This document shows, one piece after another, positions 24,761 through 32,374 of a DNA stretch of 32,374 nt. Location of the stretch: positions 1 to 32,374 of the forward strand of contig JAOUPX010000024.1 in the NCBI GenBank assembly GCA_029879645.1. Reading direction: 5' to 3'. Below the pieces are notes generated by a model, which worked only from the letters and a program-made list of their open reading frames with translations, made no database searches and had not been told where the DNA came from. Every line of letters begins with the position of its first letter. Within the stretch, counting starts at the first letter, position 1. The position numbers were made by a program, and so were the translations under genes. The DNA is from Nitrospinota bacterium (lineage in GTDB: Bacteria; Nitrospinota; Nitrospinia; Nitrospinales; Nitrospinaceae).

Positions 24761-27394
24761 TCAAATTCTGTCAATCCGCTCGGTCATTTTCCGCATTTCT
24801 TCAATGGAATTCGTCAGTTTTTCTGGGTTACCCAGCAAACCTGCCACTTCTTCCGCGCGTCCGAGGTAGCTTTTGCATTCATCTTTCCGCGATTCAGCCA
24901 GGTTCATCCGCGCCACGGTCATGTACAACTGAACCAGACTGACAAAGTTCTTTTTCTCGGTAAAAATATCAGCAGCCTTTTGGAAATAAGAATCGGCATC
25001 GTCATATCTTGCTCCTCGGAACTTAAGATTGCCGAGGAAAGTATAGTCTTTGGCAGATCCCGATGCGTCGCCTACTTCCAGTGTGTAGCTCAGAGCTTTT
25101 AAATAATATTCTTCCGCATATTCCGAATGCCCCCGCCGAAAATGGTAATTCCCCATATTGCGGAAATCCTCCGCAATCTCCTTGGGGTCTCCCAGCTCTT
25201 CGGAAATGCTCAACGCCTGCTTGTAGTATTCTTCGGCCTTTTCGGTATATCCCTTTTCCAGATAAAGCGCCCCGAAATTTCGGAGATCGATGGCAATCTC
25301 ACGAGGATCGTCCAGTTTCTGTGATCGCTCCAACGCCATCTTGTAATACGGCTCCACCTTGGAGCGGTCTTTTTTCTCGTTATAAATTTTGGCCAGATTG
25401 CGAATATCCTGGCAGGCATTCCGGAGATCCTGAAGTTCTTCGGCAATGGCCAGAGCCTTGTGGCAATACTTTTCCGCCTCGTTCAGGTTTTCATTGTGCA
25501 CGTACAGATTAAAAAGGTTCCGGTAATCTTCCGCCATTTCCCGCTTGTTATTCGCCTTTGTATTAAGGTCGAGAGCTTTTTTGTAATACTGCTCGGCCCC
25601 GGCCCAGTCCCGTTTCTGCAGGGTCAGGTTACCCAGGTTCCGATAATCGTTCATGAGTGCGAGACCATTACCGGTTTTTTGGTTCATCTTCAGGGATTGC
25701 CGCATCAGCTTTTCCGCCTTGTCGAGCTTGTTCAGGTGGATCAGCACCACCGCCCGATTGCTGTACAACTCCAAAAGTGTTTTGGAATCAGAACTCAATT
25801 CCTCACGAAGGGTAATGGCTTTTTCGTAATATTGATCGGAGGCCTCCCAGTCTTCTTTCTGGTCCATGATGCTTCCCAGATTACCGTAGGTGGAACTCAT
25901 GCCGCTCTGGTCGCCTGTCTCTTCCTGGATTTTCAAGACCCGTTCCAAAGCGCTCCGCGCCTCGTCCAGTTGGTTCCCGAGGAAAAAGGTATTGCTGAGA
26001 TCGGTCAACAAAGTAATCTGCCTGGCCGAATCCTTCTCCACCTCCGGCTTTTTCAGTTCGGCCTCGATTTCCGCCTTGCGCTTCTCGATGGTCTTGGGAT
26101 GACTGAGGATATAGAGCAGTTTGTCCTGAACAATCCGGACTCCCTGCGGGTCTTTCAGCGCATCGTACATGGCATTGGCGTTTTGCAGGAATTTTTCCGC
26201 CTCCTCCAAATTCTCTTTCTGCAGAAACACCTCTCCCAACGCCTCATTCTGCTGGGCCATGCCGGGACGGTTCTGGAGCTTTTCCATGATCTGCAGGGAT
26301 TTGCCGTATTGCTCCGCCGCCGCGTCCCAGTTTTTCTTGAGCGCTTCGATTTTCCCCAGATTGGCGTAACTGCGGGCCTCGCCCAACTCGTCGCCCATTT
26401 CCGTCATGATCTTCAGGGAGCGGTTGTAATAATCGTAGGACTGATCGAATTCCTTTTTGTGGAGATATAAAATGCCGAGGTTTCCGAGAAGATAGGCCTG
26501 ACGCCGCTGGTCTTTTTCCTTTTCAACGAACTCAAGCGCCTGCTTGAAATTGGTTTCCGCTTCGGCCAGAAGGTCGGCCTTGCCGCCCAATCCTTCCTGC
26601 AGAAGCGTGCTTCCCAGGTTGGCGTGGCAGATGGCGATCGATTTGGCATCGTTCATTTCCTCCAGCACACCGATGATCTTGCGATTGATCTCGATGACCT
26701 TATCGAAGCGCCTGGCCTCGTAAAACATCTCCTCCACTTCCTGATATTTCTGGATAAGGTCGGTGTGCCGCTTGTCCTTCGTCAACTGATCGATTTCCAC
26801 CTGCGCGTCTTTTTCCTTCGCTTCGAGATACTCCGGCTGTTTCTTGACGGATTTGATTTTCTCTTCCACCACCGTTATTTGCTCGGCGTCCTCTTTCTCA
26901 GACATCAGGCAGGCTTTGACCTTTTCGAAATACTCTTCCGCCGCCTTGAAATCCTTTTTCTGCACGGCAATATTGCCGAGATTTTCGTTGTACTGGATCT
27001 GCCCTTTCAGATTCTGGCTCTGCTCGACCATCTTGAGCGCCTTCGAGTACTGATCCTGTGCCGCTTCCAGTTCTCCCTGGTAAAAGTTCACGTTGCCGAG
27101 ATTGCCGAGGGAACTCTCGATGCCGCTCTCGTCCTTCAGCTTTTCCATCAGGGTAAGCGACTTCTCATAGTAGTCCCGGGCCTCGTTCCAGCGTCGGCGC
27201 TGAAAATAGATGTTGCCGAGATTGCCCAGGGTATAGGCCTGCCCGGTTTCGTCACCCGAATCCTCCATATGCTTGAGAGCGGCCAGGAAGTTGGTTTCCG
27301 CACCTTTGAAATCTTTTTTCTGCAGGCTGGTATAAGCCATCTGCTCATACTTCTTGCCTTCGTCGTTGGCACTGCCGGTCGATTGCTGTTCCAT
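24761..27394 (-). CDS. 877-residue TPR-repeat protein
   Basis: Nearly the whole length is tetratricopeptide repeats of the TPR_12/kinesin-light-chain-like kind, about 40 residues each, visible as recurrent A(Y/I)xLGNLGNIYxxxxxxxEAxxYYxKALxIxE units. There are roughly twenty in two blocks, interrupted by charged linkers near residues 185-225 and 425-450. No signal peptide, membrane segment or catalytic domain is seen, so it is a cytoplasmic scaffold of unknown partner. The ATG has GGAAGAGG just upstream. Expression starts from a perfect consensus promoter, through a leader that contains a terminator-like hairpin. It is first of a row of four minus-strand genes ending with the NxrC-like subunit, but gaps and an internal promoter argue against a single operon. 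Confidence 0.9.
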   Translation of the reverse strand: MEQQSTGSANDEGKKYEQMAYTSLQKKDFKGAETNFLAALKHMEDSGDETGQAYTLGNLGNIYFQRRRWNEARDYYEKSLTLMEKLKDESGIESSLGNLGNVNFYQGELEAAQDQYSKALKMVEQSQNLKGQIQYNENLGNIAVQKKDFKAAEEYFEKVKACLMSEKEDAEQITVVEEKIKSVKKQPEYLEAKEKDAQVEIDQLTKDKRHTDLIQKYQEVEEMFYEARRFDKVIEINRKIIGVLEEMNDAKSIAICHANLGSTLLQEGLGGKADLLAEAETNFKQALEFVEKEKDQRRQAYLLGNLGILYLHKKEFDQSYDYYNRSLKIMTEMGDELGEARSYANLGKIEALKKNWDAAAEQYGKSLQIMEKLQNRPGMAQQNEALGEVFLQKENLEEAEKFLQNANAMYDALKDPQGVRIVQDKLLYILSHPKTIEKRKAEIEAELKKPEVEKDSARQITLLTDLSNTFFLGNQLDEARSALERVLKIQEETGDQSGMSSTYGNLGSIMDQKEDWEASDQYYEKAITLREELSSDSKTLLELYSNRAVVLIHLNKLDKAEKLMRQSLKMNQKTGNGLALMNDYRNLGNLTLQKRDWAGAEQYYKKALDLNTKANNKREMAEDYRNLFNLYVHNENLNEAEKYCHKALAIAEELQDLRNACQDIRNLAKIYNEKKDRSKVEPYYKMALERSQKLDDPREIAIDLRNFGALYLEKGYTEKAEEYYKQALSISEELGDPKEIAEDFRNMGNYHFRRGHSEYAEEYYLKALSYTLEVGDASGSAKDYTFLGNLKFRGARYDDADSYFQKAADIFTEKKNFVSLVQLYMTVARMNLAESRKDECKSYLGRAEEVAGLLGNPEKLTNSIEEMRKMTERIDRI

Positions 27395-27433
27395 GAACCT
27401 CTTCCTCTAATACAAAAAGGGTATTACTATCTG

Positions 27434-27457
27434 AAAAATAGGGCCGGAAAAGGGCCC
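27434..27457 (-). terminator. Attenuator-like hairpin in the TPR gene leader
   Basis: On the minus strand GGGCC and GGCCC pair around a seven-base loop, followed after two bases by TTTTT. It lies between the promoter (start site near 27494) and the TPR ATG at 27394, so it would end transcription early unless prevented. A competing self-complementary AAGGGCCCTT overlaps the first arm. Confidence 0.45.
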
Positions 27458-27500
27458 TTCAATTACCTAACAATCTGATTTTTCTCAGGATTCTCTGTGG

Positions 27501-27529
27501 ATTATATGTTTCGCGGGCGGCACTGTCAA
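27501..27529 (-). promoter_or_regulatory. Perfect-consensus promoter for the TPR gene
   Basis: On the minus strand TTGACA (27524-27529) and TATAAT (27501-27506) are exactly 17 bases apart. The leader to the TPR ATG is about 100 bases. Its -35 box lies 12 bases from the -35 box of the divergent promoter. Confidence 0.8.
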
Positions 27530-27538
27530 CCTAAGGTT
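27528..27538. promoter_or_regulatory. Palindrome between divergent -35 boxes
   Basis: AACCT-A-AGGTT is a perfect inverted repeat with a one-base centre, touching the minus-strand -35 box and four bases from the plus-strand one. A protein bound here would cover both promoters. Operator function is inference. Confidence 0.35.
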
Positions 27539-27541
27539 CAT

Positions 27542-27570
27542 TTGACAGGTCCGGGCCGGCTCCCTATAAT
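27542..27570 (+). promoter_or_regulatory. Perfect-consensus promoter for the 617-residue gene
   Basis: TTGACA (27542-27547) and TATAAT (27565-27570) are separated by exactly 17 bases. The predicted start site near 27577 gives a leader of about 35 bases before the ATG at 27612. Confidence 0.8.
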
Positions 27571-27611
27571 CCCCCTTCGTCTCAATAACACGTATTTCAA
27601 GGGGTTTACTG

Positions 27612-29465
27612 ATGGATAAGGACCGGCTGATCGAGGCCCTCACGCGCGAGGGAAATCTTTGTTTTCCCGCCAATCAACGCATGGCGGACATCCTCCGGGA
27701 GCCCCTCACCGGCCTCAAATCGGAGACCAGGGACGGGTCCACGCTGTGGTTCGAGGGGGATAAACCCACCCCCGCCAGTATCCGCATCAAAATCTATCCG
27801 ACCGGGCACGTTGTCTTCTACAACACCTTCGGGCGGCGGTTCCTGATGACCGATCCGGAAGGCAACCCGCTTCACGAGGCGGAATGGGCGGCGGACGAGG
27901 CCACCCACGAGATCAAACTCAAGCAGGCGCGGTGCCAGCTCGACTGCCAGCAGTGGATCGGCATCAAACCCCGCGCCAAAAAGTTCTCCACCCACATCAG
28001 CATCAAGGGCCAGCCGGGATGGGAAACGATGACGCTCGACCGACTGCGCGAAGGCGCGGCGCAGGCCTGGAAGGTGCCGCACTCGGAAGTGGAGTATTTC
28101 TACAAGGATGAAAATTTCGTCAGCACGGCAGAGGGCGAATACGACGTCAACCTGTACAAGGACGGCCTGTACGTCCTCCCCGGCGGCACGTTCGAGACGC
28201 CGGTGTTCGTCAGCTTCATGTTCACGGTGCAGTGGGAGAAACTGGACCTCATCCCGGTAGTAGAGCTGTTTCAGTCGACCCTGCCGGGAAGCGGCGGCGC
28301 GGTGTTCGAGTTCATCTGGGGCCTGTTCGAAGACCAGTCACGGGAAACGCCTCTGGAACCCCTGCGCTACCGGGGACTCCCCACCTACCCTTCGCCGGAA
28401 GCGTTCAATATTTTCTCGGCATTTTTCACGCCGAAAGGACCGGCGGGGCAGGACATCATGGAAGTATTCATGGACACCGACCGCTCGCACGAAATCGAAT
28501 GGACCCCGCGCAACGACCCGCCGTGGCGCTATTTCAGCACGGTGCAGTCGATGAGCCTCACCGTGCAGGACGGCTACCTTTACAAGCTGACGCTGTACGA
28601 CGACCCGATCGGCATCCCCTACATCAACACCGCGCGCGGCGGATTCGGTTCCTGCCAGCGCTACATGTCGGTGACGGACAAGATCACCCTGCACGATGCC
28701 GACGAACAACAGACGGTACCCATCTCCGAGTCATGGCAGGTGACGAATCACACCCCCGCCAAAGCCCCGCCCGCCGCGCCGTTCGGCTGGCAGCATTTTT
28801 TCGGCGGCGAGGCGCCCGAGACCGACCCGGTCAAAATCCTGTTCACCGTCCCCTTCTACCCGGAGGGCGAAGCGCTGATCGACGAAGCGTCCCTGCAACC
28901 GATGGTGCTCGACCAGATTTTCGAATACATGGAGCGGCACGACGACATGCCCGACAAACTGGAGAAAGTCGACTCGGTGCTGGTGCATACCTTCGACAGT
29001 GTCATCTCCGGTTGCATCGACTGCACGCACGACCGCGAAGTGACCGTGCTGTACGGCGATCCCGAATTTGCCGTGAAGAATGCCCAGCAGTTGTGGAATT
29101 TTGCCGCCGGGAGACAGCAGTTGGATAATTTGAAACGCGTGAAATTTTTAAGCGAAGTCGAACACGTGGACGAAGCGTATCAGAAAACCTACAGCATGAT
29201 CTACAAATGGATACCGTTCGTGTTCCACCAGAACCGGGAAGCGTGCGAAGGGATGTTGAAATCGCTGTCCGACGCACTGAAGCCGGGAGGGATACTGTTC
29301 CTGTGCGGCCCCGGACCCATCCGCGGCCTGTTCGAGCATTACGGATTGCAGGACCGCAACTTCGATCCCGTCATCGAGATGCCGTTCTTCAATCAACACC
29401 GCAAAATGTGCCCCGAAAACCAAGTCCACCCCGACGTCACCGTCTTCCTCGCCGAGAAGAAATAA
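27612..29465 (+). CDS. Unknown 617-residue protein with methyltransferase-like C-terminus
   Basis: Residues 1 to about 430 match nothing I recognise; they are beta-rich and acidic, with IRIKIYPTGHVVFYNTFGRRFLM near the start and EIEWTPRNDPPWRYFSTVQ in the middle. From about 440 the order of elements resembles a class I SAM-dependent methyltransferase: a nucleotide-strand-like VTVLYGDPEFAVKNAQQL (477-494), RVKFLSEVEHVD (509-520), YSMIYKWIPFVFHQN, then LKSLSDALKPGGILFLCGP (KPGG at 557-560). The glycine-rich SAM loop is not evident, so activity is doubtful. No signal peptide or membrane helix is present. Codon use is clearly more G+C-rich than in neighbouring genes. AAGGGG precedes the ATG and a perfect promoter lies upstream. 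Confidence 0.75.
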   Translation: MDKDRLIEALTREGNLCFPANQRMADILREPLTGLKSETRDGSTLWFEGDKPTPASIRIKIYPTGHVVFYNTFGRRFLMTDPEGNPLHEAEWAADEATHEIKLKQARCQLDCQQWIGIKPRAKKFSTHISIKGQPGWETMTLDRLREGAAQAWKVPHSEVEYFYKDENFVSTAEGEYDVNLYKDGLYVLPGGTFETPVFVSFMFTVQWEKLDLIPVVELFQSTLPGSGGAVFEFIWGLFEDQSRETPLEPLRYRGLPTYPSPEAFNIFSAFFTPKGPAGQDIMEVFMDTDRSHEIEWTPRNDPPWRYFSTVQSMSLTVQDGYLYKLTLYDDPIGIPYINTARGGFGSCQRYMSVTDKITLHDADEQQTVPISESWQVTNHTPAKAPPAAPFGWQHFFGGEAPETDPVKILFTVPFYPEGEALIDEASLQPMVLDQIFEYMERHDDMPDKLEKVDSVLVHTFDSVISGCIDCTHDREVTVLYGDPEFAVKNAQQLWNFAAGRQQLDNLKRVKFLSEVEHVDEAYQKTYSMIYKWIPFVFHQNREACEGMLKSLSDALKPGGILFLCGPGPIRGLFEHYGLQDRNFDPVIEMPFFNQHRKMCPENQVHPDVTVFLAEKK

Positions 29466-29518
29466 TTTCCACCTCTAGGAAGCCCTAGCGTAAGCTTGCC
29501 GAAGCCATCTAATACCGC

Positions 29519-29541
29519 TCCCTCGATAGGGAAAATTATTT
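29519..29541 (+). terminator. Weak terminator after the 617-residue gene
   Basis: TCCCT and AGGGA form a 5-bp stem with a CGAT loop, followed by an A-rich spacer and ATTATTTTT. It is weak, but positioned between the 617-residue gene and the KAP gene. Confidence 0.3.
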
Positions 29542-29593
29542 TTAAATGGGGTAGGCATCGCAAAATGATACTATTTCCTCTAAGGAATCTCTT

Positions 29594-31915
29594 ATGAAAT
29601 GGATTATAAATTTTGGGCGAAAGATTCTAAAAATGGCAAACGATGATGATTTAAAAGACCTTCCACAAAAAGAGGCTGAGGAAGGATTTGACTCGGAAAC
29701 TCCTATTCCTCTTGGCCCTGGAGAATTCGATCCTGACCATTCAATTTCATCTGGATATAAGGAAGATCGACTGGGATTTCGGTCTGTCGCCAATAAGCTG
29801 GCATCGTCCATACTTACACAAGTGGCAAATCATGGATTAGTTATATCAATCGAAGGGAAATGGGGATCGGGCAAATCCAGTTTAGTCAATCTGTTGGCAG
29901 ATGAACTCAAAAATGATCAAGAGAAGGCCCCAGAAATTGTCCGTTTTGAGCCTTGGCTAGTGGGCGACAGGGATGGAATGCTGACTGAACTTATGTCGGA
30001 CCTGGCTACAGCTGTGGAAGCAATCGAAGCGCCAGAAAAGGGGGAAGGAGAAAAACTTAAAGAAGGTACAGTAAAACTCTCCAAGCAACTCCGCGGATAC
30101 GGTTCGAAACTATCACGTGGACTGACTCCCATCGCTAGGCTGGCAGAAGCGTTTGGCGTTACCGGCGCAAAGGTGGCTGGAGATTTTCTTGAGGGTATTG
30201 CGAAATTAACTGACCCAACGAAAGTTGGCAAACCGTTGCCGGAAATCAAGAAAGAACTTACCGAAGGTCTCCGCAAACTTCCCAGACGTATTGTGGTAGT
30301 CATTGATGATTTGGATCGACTTGAGCCACCAGAGGCGACAGAAATCATGCGTCTCATTAGAGCAGTCGCTGATTTTCCAAATGTTATTTATATTCTTTGT
30401 TTCGATCAAAAAATTTTGGCAGGCAGCCTCCAAACTACTCTTTCAGTCGATAATGGTACCGATTTTCTCAAAAAAATGATCCAAGTCAGCTTTAAAGTAC
30501 CACAACCAGAAGCCTTTGATTTGCGAAGATGGTTTTTACACGAGTGCCTGGCATTTTACAATTCCATTTCCAAAGAACAACTACCTGACGATGTTTTACA
30601 AAGATTACATGAGGTATGCGATTTGGAAGGCGGACTTCTGGAGACTCCTCGCGATGTAATACGGGCCATTAATGCGATTAAACTTTATTGGCCACCTATA
30701 TGTGACAAAGCCGATTTTCCAGATCTCGTCTGGTTACAAATGATTCGATTGAAACATGAAGCCTTATATTTATGGATTGAGCGATACCTCTGCGAATTTG
30801 TTGCCGGTTCCGAAGGCGCTTTTATCGATGAGACCGGCAGAACTAAACTGGCACAAGAACTAAAAGAACTCCTACCGGATGAAAGCGTTGGCTCAGTGCG
30901 GTCAATGTGGTCCTTTAAGGATTTCATTCCCGGAATTCAACCAGGGAAAACTGTAGAAGATAAGAATCGTCTCTTTAATTTTAGAAGTGGAAACGACATT
31001 TCATCATTAGAAAAGGACCGCCGGCTAGGCAGCCCCCATCACAGTAGATACTATTTTGCTTTTGCCCAGCCAGCGGGAGGTCTTGAAGACACAGAGCTGT
31101 ATAGTTTTATAGCTTCAGCTAAAAAAGGCGAAAGCCTTGAAGACCTTTCTAGGGCTCTCATACAGCAAGCACGTCCACAAGGTGGCACTAAATTTGAAGT
31201 ACTGATTGATCGCCTAAAAAATCTTGACGAGAAGGACCTACCGAATGATGCCATTCCATCAATTTTGAAAGCATTGGCAAATTGTATGGATGAAGTCGAT
31301 CAAGAGGGTAAGCACCTTTGGGGTAGTATGTGGAGATCATCTGCGGGTAAACCCTTATTTAAAAAATTATTCGTCCGACTGACCGGAAAAACACGCAAAG
31401 ACATTATGATTGAAATTTTCACCACTGGCAAAGCTACTGGATGGTTAATGTGTGAAATAATTAGGGACCAGATTTTTGCGCACGGCATTTATGGAGATAG
31501 GCCCCAACCAAGAGAGGAGTGGTCTTTTTCAGAGGAAGAACTAGACAAGGCAATCCAAATATTGCTGAGAAGATTTAAGTCGACAGATCGTGAAAAAATT
31601 ATAGATACACCAGAAGTCGTCAGCCTGATGTATGGCTGGCACCAATCTGGAGACGAAAAGGGCGTCTTGGAATGGGTGCAGGAACAGCAAGAGACCGACG
31701 AAGGATTCCTGAAACTTTTAAACGCATGCCGCGGACGAACATATTCAGACAAAACATACTATCCGTTAAACAAAAGAGATTTAAAAGTTTTTATGGATTA
31801 CGATGGAGCGCTGGAGCGCTTAAAAGGCATTTCCGAAAACGCAGATAAAACAGACGAAGAAAGGGCTTTAGCCAAAGAACTATTACAGGCTACTGAAATA
31901 GGAGAGGACAACTGA
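29594..31915 (+). CDS. KAP-family P-loop NTPase
   Basis: A 773-residue NTPase of the KAP group (STAND-related). The Walker A is GKWGSGKS (88-95), followed by IVRFEPWLVGDRDGMLTEL, the KAP equivalent of the FNAW block, and a Walker B IVVVIDDLDRL (233-243, D238/D239). DFPNVIYILCFDQKIL and a region with GGLLETPRDVIRAINAIK complete the ATPase domain to about residue 400. The usual KAP membrane helices between Walker A and B are not apparent; that stretch is charged. The C-terminal half is helical without a recognised effector. Bacterial KAP proteins include the T7-excluding PifA of plasmid F. Codon use is A+T-richer than the genes on both sides, suggesting transfer. ATG 29594 has AAGGA upstream; ATG 29633 does not. 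Confidence 0.88.
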   Translation: MKWIINFGRKILKMANDDDLKDLPQKEAEEGFDSETPIPLGPGEFDPDHSISSGYKEDRLGFRSVANKLASSILTQVANHGLVISIEGKWGSGKSSLVNLLADELKNDQEKAPEIVRFEPWLVGDRDGMLTELMSDLATAVEAIEAPEKGEGEKLKEGTVKLSKQLRGYGSKLSRGLTPIARLAEAFGVTGAKVAGDFLEGIAKLTDPTKVGKPLPEIKKELTEGLRKLPRRIVVVIDDLDRLEPPEATEIMRLIRAVADFPNVIYILCFDQKILAGSLQTTLSVDNGTDFLKKMIQVSFKVPQPEAFDLRRWFLHECLAFYNSISKEQLPDDVLQRLHEVCDLEGGLLETPRDVIRAINAIKLYWPPICDKADFPDLVWLQMIRLKHEALYLWIERYLCEFVAGSEGAFIDETGRTKLAQELKELLPDESVGSVRSMWSFKDFIPGIQPGKTVEDKNRLFNFRSGNDISSLEKDRRLGSPHHSRYYFAFAQPAGGLEDTELYSFIASAKKGESLEDLSRALIQQARPQGGTKFEVLIDRLKNLDEKDLPNDAIPSILKALANCMDEVDQEGKHLWGSMWRSSAGKPLFKKLFVRLTGKTRKDIMIEIFTTGKATGWLMCEIIRDQIFAHGIYGDRPQPREEWSFSEEELDKAIQILLRRFKSTDREKIIDTPEVVSLMYGWHQSGDEKGVLEWVQEQQETDEGFLKLLNACRGRTYSDKTYYPLNKRDLKVFMDYDGALERLKGISENADKTDEERALAKELLQATEIGEDN

Positions 31916-32018
31916 AAATTCAAACCCGGCCCACAATTAGCGCGGTGGTTCGCCGCTTGCGCCCAGAGATCATCGTTTGCAGGGAACGGTCAGCCAGTCA
32001 CCTGCAGGCGTGGCTTGC

Positions 32019-32374
32019 CTAGAGCATGGCCTGGAAGGATTCTTCGTGTTGGGATTCGGGGTGGTTTTTGACGTAGAGTTGCGGCAGGTTGTTGGTGCCG
32101 AAGTGGGTGATGTATAGATACACGTGCTCGCGGGCGTTGACGCGCAGGGCCCAGGGATCGAAATCGTCGCGGTAAAAATTCTGGTAGCGTTCCATCGCCT
32201 CGGGAATGGTGAGGCCGCTCTCCGGCGTGTAGTAATAATCGAGCGCCAGGTCGTGTTCCGGATTCTCCTGCACTTTGATTTTGGTTTCCTCCCTCATGTT
32301 CCACACCGGCGCGTTTTTGTAGAGCACGAAGAAATACATTTCCACCGAGTGGATGATGTCGTGGTGGTCGATCA
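32019..32374 (-). CDS. Unknown protein, C-terminal part, cut by the window end
   Basis: The frame is open to the right edge, so the start lies outside the window; GTG at 32345 and the ATG two codons later are probably internal, since the upstream codons continue as IDHHDIIHS. The visible 118 residues look soluble and mixed alpha/beta, with MYFFVLYKNAPVWNMREE, DLALDYYYTPESGLTIPEAM and a tyrosine-rich REHVYLYITHF strand. No family is recognised. Base composition is G+C-rich like the 617-residue gene, on the other side of the A+T-rich KAP gene. The 103 bases between its stop and the KAP stop hold nothing clear. Confidence 0.6.
   Translation of the reverse strand, partial: IDHHDIIHSVEMYFFVLYKNAPVWNMREETKIKVQENPEHDLALDYYYTPESGLTIPEAMERYQNFYRDDFDPWALRVNAREHVYLYITHFGTNNLPQLYVKNHPESQHEESFQAML

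Noticed and set aside
24761-27394. Repeat array or CRISPR
   Set aside because: The periodicity is TPR coding sequence of about 40 codons, diverged at DNA level, without identical repeats or spacers.
26624-27478. Long plus-strand open frames across the TPR gene (also 25460-26470)
   Set aside because: They are antisense to a clear repeat protein; the hydrophobic-looking translation (many L, F, I) is what TPR codons give on the opposite strand. No ribosome-binding site or family match.
28232-29128. 298-codon plus-strand frame inside the 617-residue gene
   Set aside because: An Arg/Pro/His-rich translation typical of a shifted frame in G+C-rich DNA; the annotated frame has the promoter and ribosome-binding site.
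29466-32018. Attachment-site repeats flanking the KAP gene
   Set aside because: I compared both flanks (29466-29593 and 31916-32018) and found no convincing direct or inverted repeat, tRNA or integrase.
31990-32304. 104-codon minus-strand frame near the right end
   Set aside because: It overlaps in another frame the better frame 32019-32374, which is open to the window edge and has more protein-like composition.

Overview
The window is ordinary chromosomal DNA of a Gram-negative bacterium: an outer-membrane porin, Sec-exported periplasmic proteins and an AsmA-like inner-membrane protein are all present. No rRNA, tRNA, CRISPR array, transposase or phage gene was recognised. A periplasmic haem-b subunit of the type II DMSO-reductase family (NxrC/EbdC-like) next to a TorD/NarJ-type chaperone, together with long TPR proteins, recalls nitrite-oxidising Nitrospinota such as Nitrospina. 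That placement is an inference from gene content, not from a phylogenetic marker.

Layout. 1-2370 (+): a truncated COG2403/cyclic-2,3-diphosphoglycerate-synthetase-like gene, carbamate kinase, the fluoride channel CrcB and a DUF190 protein. 2367-4206 (-): an alginate-export-type porin and a small orphan. 4387-6683 (+): a paired TIGR03546/TIGR03545 membrane module. 6698-8393 (-): a sensor kinase and response regulator, divergent from an acyl desaturase (8589-9476, +). 9492-13112 (-): MgtC-like protein, DUF2797 protein, Pit phosphate transporter and its DUF47 partner. 13306-14846 (-): metallo-beta-lactamase hydrolase and S1/P1 nuclease, divergent from a PlsC acyltransferase (14876-15634, +).

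15654-19247 is an Fe-S and thiol block. A leftward BolA, monothiol glutaredoxin, peroxiredoxin-like operon faces a rightward IscA/HesB gene and a YgfZ-TPR fusion, with a near-consensus sigma-70 promoter and a clear terminator on the rightward side. The peroxiredoxin-like protein lacks the peroxidatic cysteine. 19223-20920 (-) is a 565-residue orphan, followed by the only gene-free stretch over 300 bases (20921-21315).

21316-27394 (-) carries the NxrC-like haem subunit, a TorD/NarJ-like chaperone, a HEXXH-containing orphan with two CXXC pairs, and an 877-residue TPR protein. The TPR gene starts from a perfect TTGACA-17-TATAAT promoter, back to back with a second perfect promoter that drives a G+C-rich 617-residue orphan with a methyltransferase-like C-terminus. 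Next to this lies a visibly A+T-richer KAP P-loop NTPase gene (29594-31915), a plausible recent acquisition and defence candidate. The window ends inside another unrecognised gene on the minus strand.
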